This document shows positions 11,901-22,443 of a stretch of 64,000 nt of DNA, one piece after another. The position numbers were made by a program, and so were the translations under genes. Source of the stretch: Larus michahellis (taxonomy: Eukaryota > Chordata > Aves > Charadriiformes > Laridae); assembly GCF_964199755.1 (NCBI RefSeq), contig NC_133918.1:992001-1056000 (forward strand), given 5' to 3'. The first letter of the stretch is position 1. Every line of letters starts with the position of its first letter. The notes under the pieces were generated by a model that saw only the letters and a list, made by a program, of their open reading frames with translations, was not told the DNA's origin and made no database searches.

Positions 11901-14243
11901 AGATGCACGTGCTTGGGCAGAGCTGTGGGAAATCATCTTGTTGCCCAACCGCCCTCATCAGTCCCAGTGCAACATCGTGGTTTGTGGGTGTTGCGGACGC
12001 ATGACTGCAGCGCAAGTTTGATCATGTCTCTCCTCTCTGCCAGCTCCTTGTCTGGAATCACTCCAGCCTGAGTCCTGTCCAACAATACACAGAGCATCTT
12101 GCAGCAGTAAAAGCTATTGCCTGGTCTCCACACCAACATGGACTCCTCGCCTCCGGCGGTGGGACAGCTGACCGCTGTATACGCTTCTGGAACACGCTCA
12201 CCGGGCAGCCTTTGCAGTGCATCGACACTGGGTCACAAGTGTGCAACCTGGCGTGGTCGAAACACGCCAACGAGCTAGTAAGTTCCTCCCTGTGCCGTCC
12301 TCCTGCTGAGCTCCCTTGTGTTGGGAGGCATAATGCATATTTACCTCTACCCTTTCAGGTGAGTACCCATGGATACTCGCAGAACCAGATCCTCGTCTGG
12401 AAATACCCCTCATTAACTCAAGTAGCAAAGCTCACAGGGCACTCGTACAGAGTCTTATATCTGGTAGGTGATGGCCACGTCTCTGAAAACTTTTGTAGCT
12501 GCTTCTCTGGCTGCGCATGTGCTGAGATGAGACCCAAAGCCGCAGTGCCGGTAGCACCGTAAGCTGCCTGTGGGCTAGGTGGAGATATGAATGCTGTGCT
12601 GCAAGCAATGAAAAATGCTCTATATCAGGTTTTCTTGCCTGCAAGGGATACTTTGATTTGCTGTTATGGAAATTCGAGGCTTTATTAATGAATAGAAAAG
12701 CCTGCCAAAACTCTTCTGAGGAAGCAAAAGCATCTCTTCTTGTTCCCTTAAGACTTTTCGCTGGTGACTGCCACAGGGGAAGAATTTAATGCTTTCAGTC
12801 CTAATTTGCCATTAAAATGCTTGCTGCAGTTAATCCATGTTGATCTCATACCTGCTTTGTTACTGTTACGTAGGGCTTTCAGCAGATTCATAACAGATTA
12901 TAAACACGCTGATGTTTGTGAGGTAGATTCCAATGTAAGTGACTAATAGAGCTGGCAAATGCCAGTCATATCACACTTACTACCTTAACACGTATTTATG
13001 GTCTGGGGAGGAATAGCCTCAATTACAAATGGCTTAGATTTCTTAACATGGGAATCCTTTTTATGATAATTCCACCCATGTGTTCCATGGCCGCTTAAGT
13101 AAGATGCGAGTGCTCGAATTGGCACCTACTGAGACTGAAGAAGGCACATGAAAGCAGAGGTAGTTGTTTGGTTTCTCACTGCCAGCCAAGTAGGAAGGAG
13201 AGTTAAATGTGTCTCATGCATTCCAATGAAGATCTGTTTGCAACCTCAAAGATGTAACAGACGCTAAAGGTTCCTCTCTCTTGGCCTTAGGCAATGTCCC
13301 CTGATGGGGAGGCCATAGTTACAGGAGCTGGAGATGAAACCTTGCGCTTCTGGAACGTCTTCAGTAAAACTCGCTCGACAAAGGTAAGGATGTGCTGTGT
13401 GGATGGCCGCAGCTGTGTCCTGCAGGAGGCTCAGCCTTTGGGACGTGAATTCAGTCCACGTTTGCTCTGTTCTGCTGCATCATCATGTCCTGCAGATGGA
13501 GGGCTGGATGCAGTGAAGGGTTAAACATTGAGTATTAAGGGATTTGCAGTCATCAGATGAAATAAAAGGTTGCCTCTGTGTGCCCCGGGCAGTGTGACAC
13601 AACTTCCTTCTCCTGGCTGTTCCAGGGCAGCATTTCAGGGAGCTCACCCTGCGCCCACCATCTTCCCTGTAGCACGCTGCGGTGAACTGACCTGGTCCTC
13701 AGAGATGATTCATCGCCTGGCTCCTTACGAAACTGCTTAACGTGGTGGTTTGGGTGGAAATGGGATCGTAGATGCTGCCATCGACAACTCGCCGTCACCA
13801 AAAGAGGGTTGTGCCAGATGCCGTGAGAGCTTTTCTGGCTGTCTGGCAGAGGCAGGGGAGAATGGCAGGGAGATCTTAAGGCATGAGCTGCGGGGAGCTG
13901 GCACTGCTTGCTACTGGGTGCCCCCCTGGTTTCTGACAGCTCTGGGGTACAGCTTCCTGCAAAGCTGGGGGAATGGCACACCCGCCTGCCATGCTCCTTG
14001 TTATCACTTGGAAAAAGAACATGGGAATATTTATGGTATTGGACTTTGAATGGTGAGCTCGAATCGTGCCCGAGCTAGAGATACCTCACCAGATTAGCAG
14101 TTGTTTTAGTAAAAAGAAAAAAACAACAAAACAAAAGCACACGGAGTGGTGCTGCAGCACAGCTGTGGAGTACTTAGCGCTGCTTTGTCTTTTCTTCTCA
14201 GGAGTCTGTATCCGTTCTCAACCTCTTCACCAGGATACGATAA
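2953..14243 (+). CDS. FZR1: FZR1 (Cdh1), WD40 activator of the anaphase-promoting complex
   Basis: FZR1/Cdh1 binds APC/C in late mitosis and G1 and presents D-box and KEN-box substrates for ubiquitination. Thirteen coding exons: 2953-3021, 4070-4195, 4440-4503, 4911-5038, 5497-5579, 6002-6185, 6395-6460, 10223-10325, 10977-11161, 12044-12277, 12359-12463, 13291-13383, 14202-14243. They sum to 1482 nt, 493 residues plus TAA, the family length. The first coding exon begins at 2876 and the ATG sits in a perfect CCACCATGG context. Visible hallmarks are the N-terminal [12 protein letters not shown], the C-box (D46-R-F-I-P-S-R52), WD40 repeats over roughly residues 180-480, and the C-terminal Ile-Arg tail. 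All junctions are GT-AG and phases match. A CR1 LINE sits in the 6461-10222 intron. I recall human residues 14 and 22 as V and R; here they are N and C. Confidence 0.98.
6618..9870 (-). mobile_element. Long CR1 LINE, antisense in an FZR1 intron
   Basis: A 5'-truncated but unusually long CR1 retrotransposon (non-LTR, chicken repeat 1 family). The 3' end lies at 6618, where the + strand begins with the reverse complement of the CR1 3' tail (catagaatcacagacc). The minus strand encodes, in pieces, an endonuclease domain (about 9650-9020, with a [10 protein letters not shown] motif) and a reverse transcriptase (about 8870-7320, with a QHGFTKGK block and the catalytic FADDTKL). Several frameshifts and stops make it inactive. 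The 5' boundary is approximate; 9660-9870 is probably ORF1/ORF2 junction sequence. The reading frames on the + strand here are shadows. Confidence 0.93.
8955..9020 (-). mobile_element. Short CR1 3' end nested inside the longer CR1
   Basis: The + strand carries a complete CR1 3' tail signature (tcatagaatggttcggg and ccttaaagatcatc) in the middle of the ORF2 of the longer element. Endonuclease-side coding sequence ends just above it (reading LQVTDD on the minus strand), and the coding continuation resumes below it. This fits a second, extremely 5'-truncated CR1 copy of about 65 bp inserted into the first. Boundaries are by eye. Confidence 0.75.
10857..10890. repeat. (TTTTA)n / poly-T microsatellite in an FZR1 intron
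   Basis: Alternating TTTTA units run into a poly-T tract, 86 bases before the acceptor of the exon that starts at 10977. Confidence 0.8.
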
Positions 14244-17200
14244 ACCCCATCTACTGCGGCCCAGGAGACTACAGCCTGAGAGACCGGGATAAAACTGCTC
14301 CCTGGGTGTGCATGGAACCCCAAACGATCAGCCAGAAGGGGAAGGAGAGCCAGTGGGACTGGAGGATGGACCCAAGAGATGCTAATTAAATACGTGCTTG
14401 TGAACCACGCTGGGCAGTATTTGGGCTGGGGTTGGGGAGGGGAGGGAACTGCCAAAGGTTTACGGATTCATCCTTCATAAAGGGAAACGGGTACAAGAGA
14501 AGCGTTAAACCAGCATCCTCCAACCCTGGTGGTGTTTACTGGAGAAAACTGTACGACGTGGACCACTGAGACCGGACCAAGGCCATCCCAGCTGCTGTGT
14601 TGTCCCCTCTTGGGAGAGGTGAGAGTGTCCTTGCCTCTGTGGGAGTGGGTCCCTCTGTCCTCGGATGGACATCTGTGGAGGTAGGAGCCAGACAGACTTG
14701 TTCAATACAGCCGGTGCAAGGAGGCCAGGCTCCAGGCTGGGCGTTAGCCTCTCTGATTAGCTAAGGGCATTGTTTATACCTGACATCCCTGTTACGTGAA
14801 GAAACTGGAGAACTGCTTATTTTCCTCTTTTTTTTTTTTTTTTTCCTCCAAATGGGTACTGTAGTACTTCATACAATCATTCCCGTAAGACAGCTTGATT
14901 TTTTTGGCATGCTTGACAGCTGCCTTCAAATGAATATATTTTGGGGCTCTGAACTTTGGAGGAGACTTGAAGAGGCTCCACCTCAGAGGGAGCACATGCA
15001 GAAAGTTCTGAAATTGCTATTGCATGTTCTGGGCTGATCCTTTTAGTTAACAGAGAGGAAAAACAATGGCTTTAACAAAAAAACAAAAAAAAAAACCCAA
15101 CCACAACCACCACGCGTGTGGAGCTTCCCACAGTGCCATTTGTGGCAGGCTGGTTGCTCTGGAGTCTTCCTGAGGACAAAAGCAGTTGAGATGTGTTGGA
15201 GAAACAAAACAACTCCTGTGGATCTGGTTTTCTTGGAGAGAGCATGGCCTCTTCTGGCTGGAAGGGGGGAAACACCATGTCTGGGCGAGTGGGGGGTTTC
15301 TTTTTCTAATGCAAGGAAGAAGTGTTGCTTTTTTTTATCTCCAAGTCAAAGCCAGGGACCTGTTGTTAGAGGTTTTTGTTTTGGTTTTTTGTTTTTTGGT
15401 TTTTTTTTTTTTTTAAGTTGTATGGGAAGAGAGTGCCTGCTTGTGTGTTTGGAGCCTGTGTGACGAGTGCCGTGGGATGCGATGTGAAGCGCTTGTGTGT
15501 ATGTGTTGCTTTTAATTTAAAGAGAAGCTGTTACGCTTGCAGCAGCCTGTTCCTGTCTTACTTTGTACGTGTGCCAATGCTCTCCCTGCCGCACACCTGG
15601 CTCCTGCCTCGTGCCCTCTCGAGTGCTCTGGGGCGTGAGTGCTCCTTCCTCTTCTCCTTTGCATTTTCCTGGCTGTGTATATAGACCTTGACCTGTTCTC
15701 TGTAGCGTGCATAGGCAATACTTTTCTCTCGCTTTTTTTTTTTTTAATTATTATTTGTGTTTCTTCCTCCTCCTTTCCCTGAAACCAGACTGTAGGGGTG
15801 GTGGTAGGAATAGGAGTGTGTCCCCCCGGTGCCACCGGTATCCTTAGGGTGAGCTTCTGAGGTGTAGGAAGGCTGGTATGGAGAAGGGCAGCGAGGTGCC
15901 AATCTGTTCACTACAGCCTTGACCACGTGTGCCGTTACACCAGTGCCTGCGTTGGGCTCTTGGCGCTCCCTCTGCGTGTTGCAGGTTCTCGGGGACACTC
16001 GTGAGGAGCTCGTGTGCCAGGAGCTCGCTGCTCCTTAGCTGGCTGGCAGCGCTGAGTCCCCAAAGCCCAAATCGGCAGCCGCATTGTCGTCTTACAGCCT
16101 CACTTGCCTCCAAAACGTAATTTCAATGTAACTTATGAAGTGGGGTTTCAACACAACCACTTTACTTTTGGTTCTTGCCGCAGGAGTGTGGGGCTGTGGC
16201 TTAAAAACCATCTGATGGCTTCCCAGCCCCTCTCCTGTTGCTCGTTGTTACCTTCAGTGGCACTGTTAAACTTCATCGTGTGGAAGGATGAGCACAAAGC
16301 ACTGAGGAGTTGTTAAGATTTAAGTCGGATCGTTAAGTTGGTGAGCAGGTTTGAAGTGAAAGGCCACCTGCAGCGTGTCGTGGTCTGTCACGGGTGTCTG
16401 TCCTGTGTGATACCGCCCCGTGGGGCAGCAGGGCCCAGGGATGGGGGTGTTTACACCAGGGGCGGAGGTCGTTGGTAGCTGCTGCTGTGGATTTGCTTGT
16501 CTGTTGTGGATCATCTCCTGCCTAAATCCTGACGCGCAGACCCCCGGGAGACGCTGCTTTCTCCTCCAGGAAGAAACAGATGGTTGGGATGGGGGCACGT
16601 GCGCGGTCTCAGCCGTGGGTGGTTTCACGGAGGTTTGTGCCCATTCTGGAGCAGGAGGAGGGAGCTGGGCAGCGCAGCTGGAGCATGGGGTGGCACGGGG
16701 TAAGTGTGGCACTGCCGGGGCTCCACACTGCCCCGGGACTCCGGCAGGAATGGCAGAGGGGGGTTTGCCTCTCAGGTGCGTTCCCCAGAGGAGTCCTGGG
16801 GCGTCGGGAGCTCCAGTGCTCCCAGCAGGGTGCTGCGGAGGGGGGACAGCCCCTCGCTGCTCTGTCCCCACACCCTGCTCCTCTCTTGCCAGGGACCTCC
16901 ACAAACCACATCTCTCACTTTTTCTCCCTTCGGAGCTGCCTTGGGAGCAGTTTGGGTCATTGTGACTTCTCTCCTCATGCTTGGCAGGGAGGGCTAGCAA
17001 CTTCCAAGCCATGGCTGGTCTGTGGCTGAGCCCGTTGGCTAACGAGCGCAGTGAGACCGAGCTGTTCTGATTGACTTAGCTGTTAAAAGTGTGGCACAAA
17101 CTCCTTCCCCCACCCGGCTCGTAGCGGCCAGGGCAGGAGCGGAGCTCGCAGGAGTGCTCTCCGCAGCTCTTCCCCTGCGAGAGCGGGTGCTGGTGGGTGC

Positions 17201-17520
17201 GTGTGTGTGTCTGGGCACGTGGAGGCAAGTGGCGTGGCGCTGGCGGCTGCCCCGGGGTGTGCTGCGGCGTCTTCCGTGGGGAAAAGAGCAAAGCTCACCT
17301 AAGCTGGTGTCATCGGCGTGTGATCTGTAAGTGCTGAACCGTGCGGGCAGGTTGAGCAAAAGATCCTCCCAGAGCTTGTGTGATAAAGTCTGCGACCGTG
17401 TGGCATTGTTATATATAAGGCATCATATGGCGGGGGAAAAAAAATAAATAAATATAGAGAGCGTTGTAACTTTTCCATGTAAAACAATCTAACTGGCATT
17501 AAACAAGTTGTGAGTTTATG
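14244..17520 (+). other. FZR1: Probable FZR1 3' UTR
   Basis: No coding exon or splice structure is supported between the FZR1 stop and about 17520. The sequence has typical long 3' UTR texture: homopolymer T and A runs at 14828-14845, 15077-15095, 15390-15415 and 15735-15746, and an AT-rich end. Candidate poly(A) signals are AATAAA near 17442-17450 and ATTAAA at 17498-17503. An upstream cleavage site could shorten it, so the extent is inferred. Confidence 0.55.
17498..17503 (+). terminator. FZR1: Candidate FZR1 poly(A) signal (ATTAAA)
   Basis: ATTAAA in AT-rich context, followed by GT-rich bases (caagttgtgagtttatgg) that could be a downstream element. An AATAAATAAATA cluster lies about 50 bases upstream. 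After this point composition switches abruptly to C/G-rich intergenic DNA. Confidence 0.55.
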
Positions 17521-19120
17521 GCTCTTGGCCTTGGTGACTCAGCTTTGCTTTGCCACGTCGAGGTGAGGGGCGCAGAGTCCCTGGGGGCGCTGGAGCTGCC
17601 CCCCTGGGCTCAGACCCCCCAGCAGCATCCCCCCCCTGGCTCCTTAGGTACCAGCTTTCCCCACACAGGCCTTGCCTGGGTTTATTGCTCCCCCCTGCCC
17701 GCTCCTGTTTGCTTTCCTGTGCTGGAAGAGCAGGGAGGTGCAGAATCAGCCTGCCCTGCCCTGCCCCTCTTCCCTCTGTGGGGCAGGGAGGGATCAAAGG
17801 TGCCCCTGCCCTGGCACAGCCCCCCCTTGGTGTGGGGCAGTTACCGGCGTGGCTGCAGCGAGGGCCGTGGGCAGCAGCGGGGCTGGGGGAGCAGAGCCCC
17901 TGGGTGCCCCAGAGCACCCTCAAGAGGGGGTCCCCCTTCCCCCAGCCTCTCCCACCTGGCTTTCCCTGGGGCGGGGGGGGGGTGGGGGGATGTGTCAGCC
18001 CTTTGTGCTGCTTTGATCCCACCAGCTGGGGGGTCCCCAACCCCCCCTACAAGCCCCATCAGACCCCGCTGCCTTTAAGGACATCCCCCAGCCCCGAGCG
18101 CGTCCCCTGCCCTCCCCAGCCCTGGGGCGCTGCCTGGGGGGTGGTGGAGCCCTGACACCTCCCTCCCACCCGCAGCCACCACTGGGTAACTGGGGCGGCC
18201 GGGCCAGGCCCCCTGGCTGAAGCAGACCACCCCCATGGGCTGGGGGAGCAAAGCTGGCCCCGAGGGACCCTGGTCCCCCCTCCCCTCTTGCCCACCGCTG
18301 CGGGTAGTTGGCCCTCACGGTCTGGTGGGAGCGGCATCCCTGGCCCCCAGGTACGGGCCTGAGCTGGGGGCTCTGGGGAGGGAGGGCCCAGGGAACGGGG
18401 AGGAGAGAACAGGGGGACAAGGAGCTGTCGGTTCCTCAGTTTCCCCTCCTCGGGGGTGGGGGGAAGCCCCAGGGCCCCTCAACCAGCCCAGGACGGGGTT
18501 GAGCTCAAGGGCTGCTGTGGGGGTACAGGTCCCCCTGTGCTGCTTCCCCCCACACACACTTTGTGCCCAGCATCTCGTGGCCTGGTGGGACCCCATCGTC
18601 CCTGCTGCCTACCTGGCCCCTGCACCTGCTGGGGACCCTTCCTCTGGCAGGAGACCCCCGTCCTGGCGGGGGGGGGGGTTGGTCAGAGCTGGGGGGCCTG
18701 GCTGGCTGCAGGGCCCTGAGGCCCCCAGCTGCCCCCCTTCCCCTCCGCTTCCCAGTTGTCACCCGCAGCCAGAGCCCCCAGGCTCAGGGTATGTCCCTGC
18801 GCCCTCCTCCTGTCACACACCCCCCACCATGACGTCAGCGCCCGGAGCCACCACCAGTAACAGCCACTGGTCCTGCTGGTGCCCTGGCCCCTTCCTGGGG
18901 AGCAGGGTGGGGGGTGGGTGTTGGTGCTGGTCCTGTGGCATCTGGCCTGCCCCCCCGCCCCTCCCAGCCCCCCAAATCCTGCCTGGGGTCGGGGAGCTCA
19001 CGCCTCCCTCCATGTGTCCCAACGAACAAGGCAGCCACGTGTCCTCAGGGAAGGGACAACTGCAGCCCCCCCCCCAGCCCAGAGTGCCCCCGGCAAGGGC
19101 TGGGGCGGGGGGGGGAGTCA
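17521..19120. other. GC-rich spacer between FZR1 and the GRAM-domain gene
   Basis: No gene supported. The sequence is C- and G-run rich (for example the G-run near 17967-17987) and long frames exist on both strands, but their translations are low-complexity Pro/Gly/Ala/Arg with no domain I recognise. It separates two convergent 3' ends. Confidence 0.6.
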
Positions 19121-19124
19121 CACC

Positions 19125-19130
19125 TTTATT
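19125..19130 (-). terminator. Poly(A) signal of the GRAM-domain gene
   Basis: TTTATT on the + strand, that is AATAAA on the minus strand, about 440 bases downstream of the stop at 19566-19568. It is the first canonical signal I see in the gene's direction and implies a short 3' UTR. Confidence 0.65.
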
Positions 19131-19565
19131 AACGAAATATTCTGTCCCTTTGTCCCTGCCTCGCCTGGGGCCAGCCCCCCCCCTCTGCCTGCCACCCCCC
19201 TTGGTGGCGAGGGCTGGGGACGGGTGGGTGGTGGGTACCTGATGCCACCCAGCCCACTCCCCCCAGCGCGTCTCTTTGCCCCCCCCGGGAGCTGCCCGGG
19301 ATCCTGCTGCTGCTGCTCGGGGTGGGGGGAGCAAGATGGAGCCCCACAGCCTGTGTGGTGTCCCCAGGCATACTTGGGGGGCTGGACGGTGCGTCCCCGA
19401 GCCTGTCCCCCTGGCTGGGGCTGAGCCTGGTGTCCCGGTGATGGCTGTGTCCTGGCTGGCCTCACGTCTTCTTGTACCTGGGCGGGGGGGGGGGGACGGG
19501 ACCCCCCTTCTTGTACCTGGGGGGGGTCCCCACCACTGCACTGGGGACAGAGGAGCCCCCGCCAC

Positions 19566-22443
19566 TCACTGGTGCGACAGGTTGAGGCCTGGCTGAGCCC
19601 CTGCGGACGCCAGCTGCTGCTCCAGCTCCACGATGCGCAGACCGATGTAGCCCGAGGACAGCAGCAGGGCCACCATCCTGGGGGACAGCCCAGTGTCAGG
19701 CACGGGGGTCGCAGCAGGGACAGGGGACGGGGCAGGCTCTCGCGCGCTCGCCCTGGGGACGCGGCGGCAGCAGCAGGACCAGTGCGGGTGCCTGGGGGGA
19801 CAGCGAGGGACCCCCGGGCTGGCGGTGCCACACGAGAGCCCGCAGCGGGGACGGGGACCCGGGGGGCGCGTGAGCGGGTCCTGGGCACTCACAGCAGCAG
19901 GTAGATGAGGATGATGGTATTGAGGGGCCTCAGTGCGGTGTGGGGTCCCCCTGCCGGGATGAGGCTGTGTCAGTGCTGGGGCTGCTGAGACCCCCCCCCG
20001 CGGTTGGTGGTGCTGCTGCCCCAGCAGCGTCCCCCTCCCCAGGCCCCCCCTCACCCACCCCGGAGGCTGCGCGGCTTTGCCAAGGGCACCCGCTCATCGT
20101 TGCTCAGAGCCGCCGCCGCCTCTTCATCCTCCTCCTCCGCTTGCCTTGGCGTCGGGCTCAGCCCATCTGCACGCAACCGGGAGACAGTCGAGGAGTGCCC
20201 CAGGACCAGGGAGGGACGGCGGCGGGGGGGGGGTCCTGGGGTCCCAGCAGGGCACACTGGGCCACAAGGAGCCGATGCTGCGCTGCCCGGCACTGCGGGA
20301 GACGCCGTTTAGGTGGCCGAGGGCTGCATGGTCCCTCCTGGACCCCGCGTGGCCGGGGCTGGGGAGCAGCCGAGCACCGTCAGCGGGCAGAGACGCGGGT
20401 GAGGGGACGTACGCCCGCGCAGGCAGGGCTCTGAGCGTGGGAGGGGGACGCGGGCTGCGGGGCGGCCACACTCGCCTGGCAGCTCCTGGAGGCTGTCGGG
20501 CTCCGGGGTGCTCTGCTCCAGGTCCGACTGGCCCGCGGTCTGAAAGAGGACAAGCCCCAGTCACGGTGCACAGCCCCAAGGCACCCGTCCCACAGCTGTG
20601 GGGACACACCAGTGGGACGCCGTGGGACTCGTGCCAGCCGCTGAAGGTCCTGGGGCCTCCACCGCCCCAGGCTGGGGCTTTTCAACTCTACTTTTCCCCA
20701 AAAAGCCTTCCCGGGGGCTGGCACCCACGCAGCGTGGGCTGCTGCCACTGCATCCGAGCCCAGCCCAGCCCAGGGGCCCGGGGCCGTGTCTCCCTCTGCC
20801 AAAATCATGGAATGGTTTAGGTTGGAAGGGACCTTAAAGACCATCCAGTTCCAACCCCCTGCCCTGGGCAGGGACATGGGGAAATCCTCCTGCCCACCAT
20901 TTCCCAGCCTTACCAGAGGCTTCCTAAGGATTTCCTCGGTGCTCGGAGAGTCCAGGGGCCTCCAGCTGTTGTCCTGGACAAGGGGAGATGAAGGAGGGTG
21001 CTGGGGGGTGCCGGCCACCCCCACGGTCGGCAATGGTGGGGACAAAGCCCCCACGTGCCTGGTTCCCTGTCTGGCACAGCACGTACCTGCAGGTGTTTGC
21101 AGACCGACTTCAGGAGCTGGAACATGGCCTCCCGCCGGCGCAGCGACACGAAGAGGAACTGCCGGGGAGCGGGAAAAGGGTTTGTGCCCTCGGTCACATC
21201 CCAGAGGCCCCGGCCACGGGGACCGGGACAACCCCAAAGAGCCCTGGGCTGAGCTGCGCCCCCAGCACCGTCGTTCCCCCCTGCCTTTCTCACCTTCTCC
21301 CCCTTGGCCGTGTGGATGCTGAGCGCGTTGGGCACCAGAAGCGCCGTGTTGGTCTTCTTGAGGGCCGAGATGGAGGAGACGGGGACCACTGCCTGTGCCG
21401 AGGAGGGGGGGGGCCAGGCAGCGTCACCGTGTCCCTGGTTGCTGCCCGTGCCCCCCGTCCCCGCCGCAGCCACCGTCCCCACGCCCGTCCCCAGCCCACC
21501 TTGATGTCCCTGAGGAGGAGGCTGGAGTGGAAGCAGACGTGGCGGGAGGAGATGTAGAGGCGGCCGTGGTAGGGCACGTCTCTCTGCCAGGCGCAGGAGA
21601 AGCAGGCCAGCAGTGCTTCCCGCTCGGCGAGCTCCCCGAAGGCTTTGCGGTAGCCGGCGGCACGCTTGCTCAGCTGGGGGAGGGGGGTGCCGGGGCGTGG
21701 GGCTGACGTGGGGTGGTGCTTGGGGACAGAATCCCATCCCCACGGGCACCCCGCAGCCCCCCACTCCATCCTCACCTCTGCCACGGACGGGCCCTCGCCT
21801 TGGCACCCGCCCCATGGAGAGCGTCCCACCAGGGCCACGGGGCTGGGGTCCCCCCTCCTGCGTCCCGGTGCCCCCAGACTCACCGAAGGGGACGGGTGTC
21901 CCTGCCCCGCCGCGGCCGCCGCCTGCTCGGTCCCCTTGCAGAAGGAGGGGTCACAGGTTTTGGATCTGGTGGGAAGCAGCAGGCGGGGGGGGGGGGCAGG
22001 GTGAGGCGAGGGGCTGCCACACGCGTGGCCATCGTGCCCTCTCACCCGGGCCGGGGGGGCACGGTGGGGCCGGGCTGGCGGGAGGGGAGGGGACGTGTCC
22101 CTGGTGAGGTGCAGCACCCACCTGGCGAGTACGGGGTGGCCCATCTGGGTGCCCCCGGTGCCCCTCTCCTCCAGGCTCTGCCACCGCTTCTCCTCCAGCA
22201 CCCCCCTTCCCCTCCGCCTCAGCTTCCCCGCCATGACGGACGCGTCCCTGCGCTGCTGGGGGAGAGGGGACAGGTTGCGGGGGGGCTGGGGATGGAGGGG
22301 GAAGGTCCCCACGCTGCCCGGCCCCGCAGCACAGCAGCTCCCGCCGCGGTGTCCCCAGCCAGTCCCTCCCCGGGGCGGGACATGGGGACAGGGCTCCGTC
22401 CCTGACAGCCCACCTGGTCGCACAAGCGCTTATCCCACCCCAT
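19566..22443 (-). CDS. GRAM-domain, tail-anchored membrane protein (GRAMD2-like)
   Basis: GRAM proteins of this group are tail-anchored ER proteins that bind phosphoinositides at membrane contact sites. Eleven coding exons on the minus strand: 22443-22414, 22255-22122, 21965-21884, 21673-21500, 21392-21294, 21158-21087, 20973-20914, 20539-20476, 20166-20059, 19950-19893, 19677-19566. They total 993 nt, 330 residues plus stop, with all phases matching. The GRAM domain spans about residues 83-197 (AWQRDVPYHGRLYISSRHV, then VSSISALKKTNTALLVPN). An acidic linker (EEEDEEAAAAL) follows, then one hydrophobic segment at about 281-305 (NTIILIYLLLMVALLLSSGY) split by an intron, and a short tail. There is no VASt domain, so it is not GRAMD1. 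Start: ATG at 22443 splices in frame to the next exon; an internal ATG at 22234 is the alternative. The 20476/20475 donor is GC. The tail may continue into a 16-nt exon at 19477-19462. Paralog identity is unresolved. Confidence 0.85.
20804..20879 (-). mobile_element. CR1 3'-end fragment in an intron of the GRAM-domain gene
   Basis: The + strand reads the reverse complement of the CR1 tail (atcatggaatggtttagg, then gggaccttaaagaccatc) and stops after about 75 bases. It is inserted in the same orientation as the host gene. Confidence 0.85.

Noticed and set aside
18235-19242. 335-codon + strand frame between FZR1 and the GRAM gene
   Set aside because: Low-complexity composition, no motif; it overlaps the opposite-strand 3' UTR of the GRAM gene.
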